Below the pieces are notes generated by a model, which did no database searches, was not told the origin of the DNA, and saw nothing but the letters and a program-made list of their open reading frames with translations. DNA of 41,321 nucleotides from CAG-1031 sp964556785 (GTDB lineage Bacteria > Bacteroidota > Bacteroidia > Bacteroidales > Muribaculaceae). Below, piece after piece: positions 16,568 to 24,318 of the stretch. The stretch lies in the NCBI GenBank assembly GCA_964556785.1, contig CAZKXM010000007.1, forward strand, positions 1-41,321, in the 5' to 3' direction. The translations under genes were made by a program, and so were the position numbers. Within the stretch, counting starts at the first letter, position 1. Each line of letters starts with the position of its first letter.

Positions 16568-18465
16568 GGACCCTGTCAATATTACTGGCCTCTGCCCTTG
16601 TTGGAACAGGGATGGCCATGGCTGAGTCGTTCCACATAGCCGAAGGCTCTGTATCCTACGTTTTTCCTGTCGAGCAGACGGGTGAGATGACTTTCGGTGC
16701 CGATCAGAGGCTCACGATCGCAGGAATGGAGTTCGAATTGACCGACGGAACTTCTATGTTTGTCGATAACGAAACCGTTACCGACAATTCGGTAAAAGTG
16801 GTTTACGCAGGCAGCGAGGCGACAGTTGCCATAGCAGGCAACATAGCGCGTTATGTCAGCGCAACCGTCGATGGCGCCAATGTGACGATTGTTCAGAGCA
16901 ATGATGTGTCGGCAGAAACCTGCGGCGAGATCACCTACACTCTCTCAGGCGCTTCAGCTTCCGGCTCGTTCAGCATGGAGGGATCGTTCAAGTCAACGAT
17001 TGAACTTAACGGACTCGACCTGACCAATCCCGCCGGTGCCGCACTTGACATTCAGAATGGTAAGCGCATTGCGCTGAAGCTTGTGGAATGGACTGAAAAC
17101 AGCCTTTCCGACAGCCGGGGCGGGGATCAGAAAGGATGTATTGTCTGCAAGGGCCACCTCGAACTCAAGGGTAAAGGCGCTCTCACAGTCAAGGGCAACA
17201 CATCGCATGCCATCTATGCCAAAGAGTATATCGAGATGAAGAACTGCAAGATCGATGTGCAGGCTGCCGTGAAAGACGGCATCAACTGCAACCAGTACTT
17301 CATGATGGAAAGCGGAACCCTTACCATCAGCGGAACAGGCGACGACGGCGTGCAGGTGTCGTATAAGGACTCGGCTGACCGCGAGGATGAGGACACCGGC
17401 TCGATTCTGATTGCAGGCGGCACGCTAAATGTCAGCGTGACGGCCGATGCAGCAAAAGGCCTTAAGTGTGAGGGCGATCTCACCGTGAGCGGGGGCGACT
17501 TGACCGTCAGCGTGTCGGGTCACGGAATCTGGGACAGCGCCAAGTCGAAAACAAAAGCGTCGGCCTGTCTTGCTTCTGACGAAAACATGATAATCTCCGG
17601 TGGAACGCTCAATCTCACAGCCACAGGCGGTGGCGGAAAGGGCCTGAACTGTGACGGAGATCTCACGATTGATAACGGCGATATAACCATCCTAACCTCG
17701 GGTGGAGTAGTGGCTTATGTCAATGGCGTGCTGTCGACGAACTACACCGGTAACACCGACCGGCTTACAAGCGACCAGAAATCATCGCCGAAAGGAATCA
17801 AGGCCGACGGCAATGTGACGATCAATGGCGGAACCATCGTTGTCACCACAACCGGAAACGGTGCGGAGGGCATAGAGAGCAAATCGGTGCTGACGATCAA
17901 CGATGGCGCGATCACGGTTAATTCGACCGACGACTGCATCAATTCGGCCAGTCACATGTATATCAAAGGTGGCGTCATAACAGTGATCTCGACCGGTAAC
18001 GATGGCCTCGATTCCAATGGCAACCTCTATATTCAGGGTGGCCACATAATGGCCTTCGGTTCACGTAGCCCTGAGTGTGGAATCGATGCTAACGAGGAGG
18101 AAGGCTATACGGTTGTGTTTACCGGCGGAACTCTCCTTGCCGTCGGGGGCAGTAATTCAGTTCCCTCATCATCTTCGGGTTCAACGCAGCCATATGTCAG
18201 CGGTAGCGGCTCGGTGACTGCGGGAATGACGGTCACTCTCGCCTCCGGAACTGACACGCTCGCCCAGTTCACCGTTCCTACCAACTATACCTCCACCGGT
18301 TCATCGGGCGGAGGAGGATGGCGACCGGGCGGAAGTCAGGGTGGTTCGGTGCTTGTAACCGCGCCCGGACTCGCGTCAGGGAGCAGCTACTCGCTGAAGC
18401 TCGGAACAACGACAAGCAACGTCACCGCACGCCTTACGGGATCGAGCGGGCCGGGACGTCCGTAA
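16564..18465 (+). CDS. Exported beta-helix carbohydrate-binding-type protein (DUF4353 / Cthe_2159-like)
   Basis: 633 residues. A signal peptide ends at MAMA (residue 20). From about residue 130 the sequence is a regular series of right-handed beta-helix turns with recurring units such as ISGGTLNLTATGGGGKGLNC, GDLTIDNGDITI and INGGTIVVTTTGNGAEGI, the pattern of the DUF4353 family whose Clostridium member Cthe_2159 is a polysaccharide (pectin/cellulose) binder with no known catalysis. The C-terminus is rich in Gly and Ser (SSGGGGWRPGGSQGG). The N-terminal domain resembles that of the small protein encoded just upstream. Binding to plant or microbial polysaccharide is the likely role; the ligand is unknown. 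Confidence 0.8.
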   Translation: MRTLSILLASALVGTGMAMAESFHIAEGSVSYVFPVEQTGEMTFGADQRLTIAGMEFELTDGTSMFVDNETVTDNSVKVVYAGSEATVAIAGNIARYVSATVDGANVTIVQSNDVSAETCGEITYTLSGASASGSFSMEGSFKSTIELNGLDLTNPAGAALDIQNGKRIALKLVEWTENSLSDSRGGDQKGCIVCKGHLELKGKGALTVKGNTSHAIYAKEYIEMKNCKIDVQAAVKDGINCNQYFMMESGTLTISGTGDDGVQVSYKDSADREDEDTGSILIAGGTLNVSVTADAAKGLKCEGDLTVSGGDLTVSVSGHGIWDSAKSKTKASACLASDENMIISGGTLNLTATGGGGKGLNCDGDLTIDNGDITILTSGGVVAYVNGVLSTNYTGNTDRLTSDQKSSPKGIKADGNVTINGGTIVVTTTGNGAEGIESKSVLTINDGAITVNSTDDCINSASHMYIKGGVITVISTGNDGLDSNGNLYIQGGHIMAFGSRSPECGIDANEEEGYTVVFTGGTLLAVGGSNSVPSSSSGSTQPYVSGSGSVTAGMTVTLASGTDTLAQFTVPTNYTSTGSSGGGGWRPGGSQGGSVLVTAPGLASGSSYSLKLGTTTSNVTARLTGSSGPGRP

Positions 18466-18485
18466 AAACTCATTTCAAAACTTAT

Positions 18486-18515
18486 AGCGGGGGCCACCGG
18501 GCTCCCGCTTTTTTT
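18486..18515 (+). terminator. Rho-independent terminator after the beta-helix gene
   Basis: A stem AGCGGGGGCC (18486-18495) pairs with 18500-18509 with one G-U pair, followed by a run of seven T residues. It separates the beta-helix gene from the outer-membrane barrel gene. Confidence 0.85.
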
Positions 18516-18608
18516 GTGTTTGTTGAAAAATTTTTACAATTTTTTGTTGCATTTCGTCGGCTGTCTCGTCATAAAGGAAAGAAGTCTCACAAACTCATTC
18601 AAAGAGAT

Positions 18609-20912
18609 ATGTTGCGTTCTGTTTTATTGATCCTATCGTTAGTGTTGACCTCCACCGTCCTGAATGCGAGAACTGTCAGGGGCGTGGTGTTGTCAACGTC
18701 TGATTCCGCAGCCGTGGTCGGTGCTTCGTGCAGACTCATGGTAGAGGGAAAGCTCATCACCGGTACCTTAACCGATTCGGAAGGTGCTTTCTCGCTGACA
18801 GACACCGGTAAAGAACCGGCCACAATCGAAATTGCCATGACCGGTTTCTCACCCACAAAAGTGTTGATCGAATCCGGAACAAAGAATCTTGATCTCGGAG
18901 TGCTGTTTCTCAACGAAGGATTGTCGCTGAGTGAGGTGACTGTTACGGGTGGATCGGTCGTTCAGTCAAAGGGACGCACAATTGTCTATCCTTCGGCAGC
19001 CGATGTCAAATCGTCGTCGTCGGCAATCAGTCTTTTCATGAAGCTTCCGCTCGACGGCATGGAGGCAAACCCGATCAATCGCACACTCACGGTTGACGGA
19101 GGTACACCTGTCATTCTGATTAACGGTGTGCCGTCAACCAACAACGATGTCCATTCCATTCAGCCCCGTGACATCGAAAAAATCGAATATTCACGTTTCA
19201 CGCCCGCGCGCTACGCCGATAAAGGAGGCTCAGGTTTCATCAATATAGTGCTGAAAAAGCGCTCTGACGGCGGTCTGGTGTACCTTTGGGCCCGAAGCGC
19301 TCTGACAACAACATTCGTCGATGGCCACACCAATGCTTCGTATCACCAGGGACGATCGCAGTTCACCATCTCTTACGACCCTACGTGGCGAAACTATCAT
19401 GACGTGTTCGATACATCTAAGGAGAGCCTGGTCGATGAGGCCGACAACATCCATATAAAACTCCTGACGGCGGGTCGTACCCCTTTCTGTTATAACTCTC
19501 AGCCGATAAGGCTAAAGTATGACTACAGCAACGGATTGCGTACACTCTTTTCGGCCACATTCCGCGTAACCCCGGGTTATAGTAACCGTAAAGGACAGTC
19601 GCACACCTACAATTCGGAGCTCGGCGAGTATGACGAGGCCGATAAGTCAACGAGCAAGACTTTCGGACCGACGCTCGACCTCTTTCTGCGCCATAATTTC
19701 AACGATGCCAACTCACTGGAGGCGCAGGTTGTCGGTTCGCTCAGCACCGACCGTTACCGCCGTGAGAACAGATATGTTTACCCCGACGCCAAGGATAATG
19801 AAACCTATCGCATGGATGCCGACAGCCGGCGAATGGCTCTGGTGTCGGAGGTGAGCTACATCCACCAGTTCAGTCAGTCGACAGAACTGTCAGGCGGCTG
19901 GCAGAACACCGTTTCGCGAAGCACCAACACATATCTTACCGACGACTACAAACCGCTTCTGACCGAGAACAACAATTACATCTATGCACGCCTGGGTCAG
20001 AATATCGATAAGGTTTACTTTGCCGTCTCCACCGGGGCCAAGCTGTTCTGGATCAACAATGCCGACAACCGCCGCCACTTTTTCCGCAATCTGACGAACG
20101 CGCAGGTGGTGTGGTATCCGTCGCGCAGCGTTAATGTTCAGGCTTCATTCAGCTTCACTCCCTTCATCCCGTCGCTCACCAACCTCACCGACTATCCGCA
20201 GCAAGTATCCCACTATCTGATATCCAACGGCAATCCTGACCTGAAAGCATCTTATAATTTCAATTACGCACTGCAGGCCGGCTATACCTACCGCAAGCTT
20301 ACCGCAAGTTTGCGCGGAACCGTGAGCGACACCCGAAACAGTGTGTTCAACGACTGGACTTACATTGGCAACGGAATGTTTCTGTCGCAGCCCATCAACT
20401 CACGGCTGTCGCGCTCTTATCGAGGCTCGCTCTATCTCAACCTTGCCGATGTTGCCGGATTCGGAGCCAATCTGGGCCTGAACCTTTCCCACTATCAGTC
20501 GGCCGGCGCGGAGTGGAGCCATAGCCTTACATCGTTTTCGGCCACCATGTCGCTTTGGTATTCATTCGACCACTTTACGGTGAGCTATTGGCGCAAGTTC
20601 CCCGGAAAGTATCTGCAGGGCCATTATGTGCAGAAAGAAGAGAACGGCGATGCGCTGCAGGTTGAATACCGGCCTAACAAGCATTGGACTCTTGGCGCGA
20701 GCTGGCAATATATGTTTGAGAGCAAGGGCACACGCTATCCCTCATGGTGTTATTCATCGGTCAATCCCGGCGAGTCATTGCGCACCATCCACAACAATGC
20801 CAACATGGTTGTGCTGACAGCTACCTACGTAGCCGATTTCGGATCAATTTTCCGGACGGCACGCCGCACTCTCAACAATTCCGGCGACGGATCATCGCTC
20901 CTGAAACTATAA
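18609..20912 (+). CDS. Outer-membrane beta-barrel protein of the TonB-receptor-like type
   Basis: 767 residues. There is a signal peptide (MLRSVLLILSLVLTSTVLNA), then a carboxypeptidase-regulatory-like beta-sandwich (RTVRGVV...GAFSLTDTG) at about 21-110, a plug-like domain with VILINGVPS and IEKIEYSRFTPARYADKGGSGFINIVLKKR near 110-220, and a long barrel rich in aromatic-ended strands. It lacks the usual TonB-receptor closing strand, instead ending in VVLTATYVADFG plus a short tail, and fits the OMP_b-brl_3 group. No SusD partner is adjacent. I chose ATG 18609 because it gives the signal peptide; upstream in-frame codons overlap the previous gene. It is probably a transport or surface-assembly barrel; its substrate is unknown. 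Confidence 0.85.
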   Translation: MLRSVLLILSLVLTSTVLNARTVRGVVLSTSDSAAVVGASCRLMVEGKLITGTLTDSEGAFSLTDTGKEPATIEIAMTGFSPTKVLIESGTKNLDLGVLFLNEGLSLSEVTVTGGSVVQSKGRTIVYPSAADVKSSSSAISLFMKLPLDGMEANPINRTLTVDGGTPVILINGVPSTNNDVHSIQPRDIEKIEYSRFTPARYADKGGSGFINIVLKKRSDGGLVYLWARSALTTTFVDGHTNASYHQGRSQFTISYDPTWRNYHDVFDTSKESLVDEADNIHIKLLTAGRTPFCYNSQPIRLKYDYSNGLRTLFSATFRVTPGYSNRKGQSHTYNSELGEYDEADKSTSKTFGPTLDLFLRHNFNDANSLEAQVVGSLSTDRYRRENRYVYPDAKDNETYRMDADSRRMALVSEVSYIHQFSQSTELSGGWQNTVSRSTNTYLTDDYKPLLTENNNYIYARLGQNIDKVYFAVSTGAKLFWINNADNRRHFFRNLTNAQVVWYPSRSVNVQASFSFTPFIPSLTNLTDYPQQVSHYLISNGNPDLKASYNFNYALQAGYTYRKLTASLRGTVSDTRNSVFNDWTYIGNGMFLSQPINSRLSRSYRGSLYLNLADVAGFGANLGLNLSHYQSAGAEWSHSLTSFSATMSLWYSFDHFTVSYWRKFPGKYLQGHYVQKEENGDALQVEYRPNKHWTLGASWQYMFESKGTRYPSWCYSSVNPGESLRTIHNNANMVVLTATYVADFGSIFRTARRTLNNSGDGSSLLKL

Positions 20913-20915
20913 TGG

Positions 20916-20949
20916 AAAGGCCCGCAACCGCGGGCCTTTCTTTTTATTT
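20916..20949 (+). terminator. Terminator between convergent barrel and hxlR genes
   Basis: A perfect 10-bp stem AAAGGCCCGC / GCGGGCCTTT with a 4-base loop is followed by CTTTTTATTT. It ends the + strand barrel transcript. The T-rich side reaches into the end of the convergent regulator gene. Confidence 0.88.
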
Positions 20950-21318
20950 GATCCTGTTGATCGCTTTGGTGCGGTCGAGGAGTATTTCATCCATGTGATC
21001 CTTAGCCCACTGGATAAGCTGGTTTATGATCGGAAACAGAGAATGCGATCGCTCGGTGAGGCGATATTCAACACGCGGAGGAACTTCTGCAAAAACTTCG
21101 CGCTCAACAAATCCGTCGGTCTCAAGAGTGCGCAGCGTCGTAACAAGCATTTTCTGGGAAATGTCCTTAAGCTCGGCAGAGAGATCCTTGAAACGCATCG
21201 ACTCGTGGCCGTTTAGAGTGTAGAGCACAAGAAGGGTCCATTTGTCGCTGATGCGGTTGAGAATGTTGCGTATCGGGCAATCGGGATAGAGTTCGTTCTT
21301 GTTGAAATGGCGTTGCAT
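20944..21318 (-). CDS. HxlR-family winged-helix transcriptional regulator
   Basis: 124 residues. This is a dimeric DNA-binding protein of the HxlR/YodB/HypR family. The core CPIRNILNRISDKWTLLVLY, MRFKDLSAEL, ISQKMLVTTLRTLE and RVEYRLTE is textbook for the family. Its only cysteine is Cys14, at the N-terminal site where redox-sensing members carry their reactive thiol. I chose ATG 21318; the frame stays open upstream, but residues before this start do not look like the family. It is divergent from an NAD(P)-binding oxidoreductase and its partners, the usual place for a local repressor of an oxidative or electrophile response. Confidence 0.9.
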   Translation of the reverse strand: MQRHFNKNELYPDCPIRNILNRISDKWTLLVLYTLNGHESMRFKDLSAELKDISQKMLVTTLRTLETDGFVEREVFAEVPPRVEYRLTERSHSLFPIINQLIQWAKDHMDEILLDRTKAINRIK

Positions 21319-21345
21319 AAAGCGATGGTATTCAGTATTTCTATA

Positions 21346-21377
21346 CAAAGGTAAGAAATCATTTTCAAGCTTGCAAC
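21346..21377 (-). promoter_or_regulatory. Promoter for the hxlR gene
   Basis: Read on the minus strand, TACCTTTG (21353-21346) is an exact -7 box, with GTTG (21377-21374) 20 bases upstream in place of TTTG. Transcription would start about 20 bases before the hxlR ATG. Confidence 0.6.
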
Positions 21378-21528
21378 AGGAGAATTTCGCCCGGTTAATT
21401 ATTGTTAACAGAGGCTTTCGAGCGACTGAGAAATCCGTTTGACACACACCAATACTAACATCAGGGTAAGTCAGCTGACAAATTTGTGAGCGGCCAATTG
21501 CTGAAAACAAATCATTCCGTATCAGGGT

Positions 21529-21549
21529 ATTTAAGATATAAACTTAAAT
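21529..21549 (+). promoter_or_regulatory. Candidate operator: 7-bp inverted repeat upstream of the oxidoreductase gene
   Basis: ATTTAAG (21529-21535) and CTTAAAT (21543-21549) are exact reverse complements with a 7-base spacer, 23 bases before the oxidoreductase ATG. Size, symmetry and position suit a dimeric HxlR protein blocking the promoter. A separate perfect palindrome, GTCAGCTGAC, lies at 21470-21479, and ATCAGGGTA occurs twice (21460 and 21521). The assignment is by position only. Confidence 0.45.
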
Positions 21550-21571
21550 GTAACGAAAACGAATTTTTGAT

Positions 21572-22246
21572 ATGGACAGCAAGAAAGTAGCACTCATCGG
21601 CGCGAGCGGCTTTGTAGGCTCAGCCATTCTCCGTGAGCTTCTCGACCGCGGTTATCAGGTTGAAGCTTTAGTTCACAATCCCGACAAACTCAAGGTAGAG
21701 AATCCCTCACTCACTGTTAAGAAGGTGGATGTGGCCGACGAAAAGGCCCTTGAGAATGACCTGCGTGGTTATGAAAACGTTATCAGCGCTTATAATCCCG
21801 GTTGGGCCAATCCCAATATTTATGAAGAAACCCTCACCAACTATCCCAAGATTCTTGAGGCAGCCAAGCGTGCAGGTGTGAAGCGCCTGCTGATTGTAGG
21901 AGGTGCGGGTACATTGTTTGTTAAGCCGGGTGTACGCCTGGTTGACACCGGTACATTGCCCGACGCATGGCTCCCCGGAGTGAAATCGCTCGGCGAGTTC
22001 TATCTCAACACCCTGATGAAAGAGAACGATATCGACTGGATCTTTTTCTCGCCCGCCGGCAATCTCGGCGACATGGGCGCCAAGGGCCCGGGCAAACGTA
22101 CGGGAGTCTATCGTCTTGGAAAGGACGACATGATCTTCGACAAAGACGGCAACAGCTTCATCTCGGTTGAAGACTATGCCAAGGCGATGGTTGATGAGCT
22201 CGCTGAACCACAACACCACAAAGAACGTTTCACTATTGGATATTAA
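21572..22246 (+). CDS. NAD(P)-binding oxidoreductase (atypical SDR / NmrA-like)
   Basis: 224 residues with a Rossmann fold. The dinucleotide loop is GASGFVG (residues 10-16), followed by VKKVDVADEKAL and KRLLIVGGAGTLF, as in NAD(P)H-binding proteins of the YwnB/NmrA group. I see no complete Tyr-x3-Lys catalytic pair of classical dehydrogenases, so it may be a quinone reductase-like enzyme or a cofactor-sensing protein. Homologues are often paired with HxlR regulators, as here. The next gene starts 7 bases after the stop. Confidence 0.85.
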   Translation: MDSKKVALIGASGFVGSAILRELLDRGYQVEALVHNPDKLKVENPSLTVKKVDVADEKALENDLRGYENVISAYNPGWANPNIYEETLTNYPKILEAAKRAGVKRLLIVGGAGTLFVKPGVRLVDTGTLPDAWLPGVKSLGEFYLNTLMKENDIDWIFFSPAGNLGDMGAKGPGKRTGVYRLGKDDMIFDKDGNSFISVEDYAKAMVDELAEPQHHKERFTIGY

Positions 22247-22253
22247 ATGAGCT

Positions 22254-22661
22254 ATGGATGCAAAACTGTTGGAAGTTTTCCACAAGAATAAGGAGGTTGC
22301 TTTTGCAACATCGGTTGACGGCAAGCCGCATGTCCGGATTTTTCAGATCATGAAAATCGATGCCGACAACAATTCGATCTATTTCGCCACTTCGCCCGCA
22401 AAAGAGGTCTACGCGCAGCTGAAGCAGAATCCCAATGTGGCTATTCTCGATCTGAAGGGAGCGGAGTTTGCCCGCGTCAACGGAACGGTTGACTTCGATA
22501 TCCCTGACGAGATCCAGCGCGAGATTTTCGATACCAACCCGGTTTTGCCGCATCTCTACAAGACCTATAAAGACCTTGTGTATCTGCGCCTGCCGGCTGA
22601 GTCGGCTGATTACTTCGATCTCCGCACCAATCCTCCCACTCTGGTCCATTATGATTTCTGA
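22254..22661 (+). CDS. Pyridoxamine 5'-phosphate oxidase-like flavin-binding protein
   Basis: 135 residues, a single split-barrel domain of the PNPOx-like superfamily that binds FMN or F420-like cofactors. The N-terminal pattern VAFATSVDGKPHVRIFQIMKID and YFATSPAKEVYAQLKQNPNVAILDL is typical. It is too short to be PdxH itself, so a role in PLP synthesis is unlikely; a flavin reductase or stress-related role is more probable. It overlaps the next gene by 11 bases and follows the oxidoreductase by 7, so all are translated from one mRNA. Confidence 0.85.
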   Translation: MDAKLLEVFHKNKEVAFATSVDGKPHVRIFQIMKIDADNNSIYFATSPAKEVYAQLKQNPNVAILDLKGAEFARVNGTVDFDIPDEIQREIFDTNPVLPHLYKTYKDLVYLRLPAESADYFDLRTNPPTLVHYDF

Positions 22662-23448
22662 AAAAGAGAGTCTCACCACACTACTCAGAGCGCTTCTCAA
22701 GGAGCGCCCTGAGTATTCACATGTTGGCATTCCTGAATCAATTGACGGGATGCGCAGCCTGCTCCGCTCGTTGATGAACGTCAGGATGCCAAAACCGCTG
22801 TCAAAAGATCTTCTCGAATTGCAGGATGAAGAACTCGCCGAGCAGAGGCGTGAGAAAGGAGTGGTGGCTCTTGATTCGATACCGCCTTCGCCTCTGTATC
22901 CGCGGCTGCGGCTTTGGCAGGGCGACATCACCCGTCTGCAGGTCGATGCCATTGTCAACGCCGCCAACTCGCAGATGCTCGGATGTTTCGTTCCGCTCCA
23001 CCGCTGCATTGACAATGCCATCCATTCGGCTGCCGGAATGCAGCTGCGCGAGGAGTGTGCCTCGATAATGCATGCCCAGGGGCATGAGGAGCCTACAGGT
23101 AAGGCCAAAATAACTCGCGGATATAATCTGCCGGCCAAATGGGTGATCCACACAGTCGGCCCGATTGTTTACGGCGAGTATCCCACAGAGGAGGATTGCC
23201 GCCTTCTTGCCGACTGCTATCGTAACTGCATGACACTGGCGAGCGAGAGAGGACTGACATCAATTGCATTCTGCTGCATTTCCACCGGTGAATTCCGCTT
23301 CCCTCAGGATAGGGCAGCGGTTATAGCCGTGACTACAGTAAGGGAATTTCTGAAGAATCATCCCGAATCACCTCTCAGCGCGGTTGTGTTCAATGTATTC
23401 AAGGACAGTGACTATAATTTGTATAAGGATCTGTTAGGCTATGAGTAG
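22651..23448 (+). CDS. Zinc-type macrodomain protein, predicted protein-ADP-ribose hydrolase
   Basis: 265 residues. An N-terminal helical extension (1 to about 80) precedes a macrodomain with WQGDITRLQVDAIVNAANS (about 89-107) and CCISTGEFRFPQDRAA (about 208-223). Directly after the NAAN motif comes GCFVPLHRCIDNAIHSAAG; Cys112, His117 and Cys119 match the metal-binding signature of zinc-dependent macrodomains, which remove ADP-ribose from proteins and are found beside class M sirtuins in Firmicutes. Here too the next gene, overlapping by 8 bases, is a class M sirtuin. The pair would add and remove ADP-ribose on a shared target. I chose ATG 22651; earlier in-frame codons overlap the PNPOx-like gene more deeply. 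Confidence 0.88.
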   Translation: MISEKESLTTLLRALLKERPEYSHVGIPESIDGMRSLLRSLMNVRMPKPLSKDLLELQDEELAEQRREKGVVALDSIPPSPLYPRLRLWQGDITRLQVDAIVNAANSQMLGCFVPLHRCIDNAIHSAAGMQLREECASIMHAQGHEEPTGKAKITRGYNLPAKWVIHTVGPIVYGEYPTEEDCRLLADCYRNCMTLASERGLTSIAFCCISTGEFRFPQDRAAVIAVTTVREFLKNHPESPLSAVVFNVFKDSDYNLYKDLLGYE

Positions 23449-24298
23449 TTTCAGCGACAGAATAAGGATTGCGCGCGAAAAGCTCGACCGGGCCGACGCC
23501 ATTGTGGTGGGTGCGGGGGCAGGCCTGTCGGCAGCTGCCGGACTCGATTACTCGGGTCCCGGATTCAGGAAAGAGTTTGCCGATTATATCCGCAAATATG
23601 GCTTCCCCGACCTTTACACTTCGAGTTTCTATGATTTCCCGACTGAAGGAGAGCGGTGGGCCCGCTGGGCGCGCCACATCGATTACGCGCGTTTCCGTCC
23701 TGAGGCTTTTCCCCTATATCGCGAATTGCTCGAGCTTGTGAAAGGACGCAACTATTTCGTAATTACCACCAACGTCGACTCGCAGTTTCGCAAAGCAGGA
23801 TTCTCACCCTCGCGCATTTTTGAAGTGCAGGGGGATTACGGGCTTATGCAATGTGCCGTTGGCTGCCATCCTAAAGTGTATTCCGATAAGGAGACGGTTG
23901 ACGAAATCCTGAAGCATTCACATGATCTGACTGTCGACTCGAAGTATCTGCCGGTGTGCCCGGTGTGCGGAGGAAACATGGATGTCCACGTCAGAAAGAA
24001 CGGCTACTTTGTTCAGGACGAGGAATGGGACCGGGCTGCCGGGCGTTATGAGGACTTCATGACGCGCTATGCTTCGACCGGGCCAATCGTTCTGCTTGAG
24101 CTCGGCATCGGATTCAACACCCCTGCCATTATCCGTTATCCTTTCGAACAGATAACTTACTGCAATCCGGCCGCGACACTGATCCGGCTCAATTCTGAAA
24201 ATCCAACGGGACCGCGTGAAACAGCCGCACAGACAATCTCGTTTACCGAGAACATGCAGGAGGTTTTAGACGCGCTGCTAAACAATAAATCTGAGTAA
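23441..24298 (+). CDS. Class M sirtuin (SirTM), predicted protein ADP-ribosyltransferase
   Basis: 285 residues. It belongs to the sirtuin fold, using NAD. The NAD loop GAGAGLSAAAG (24-34), TTNVDSQF (109-116) and a four-cysteine zinc site (Cys138, Cys142, Cys173, Cys176) are visible. The catalytic histidine of deacetylases is replaced by Gln130 in VQGDYG, the class M feature linked to ADP-ribosyltransferase activity instead of deacylation. Described class M enzymes modify a lipoylated GcvH-like carrier; neither that carrier nor its lipoate ligase is encoded here. Its gene overlaps the macrodomain gene by 8 bases and precedes the malic enzyme gene by 20. Confidence 0.88.
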   Translation: MSSFSDRIRIAREKLDRADAIVVGAGAGLSAAAGLDYSGPGFRKEFADYIRKYGFPDLYTSSFYDFPTEGERWARWARHIDYARFRPEAFPLYRELLELVKGRNYFVITTNVDSQFRKAGFSPSRIFEVQGDYGLMQCAVGCHPKVYSDKETVDEILKHSHDLTVDSKYLPVCPVCGGNMDVHVRKNGYFVQDEEWDRAAGRYEDFMTRYASTGPIVLLELGIGFNTPAIIRYPFEQITYCNPAATLIRLNSENPTGPRETAAQTISFTENMQEVLDALLNNKSE

Positions 24299-24318
24299 AC
24301 AACATAATCAATAATAAG

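Noticed and set aside
21319..21510. N-terminal extension of the HxlR protein by 64 residues
   Set aside because: It runs through the promoter of the gene and does not resemble the family, which begins shortly before the conserved Cys-Pro.
22233..23153. Minus-strand open frame of about 300 codons opposite the PNPOx-like and macrodomain genes
   Set aside because: It covers two clear genes with recognisable motifs on the other strand and shows no domain of its own.
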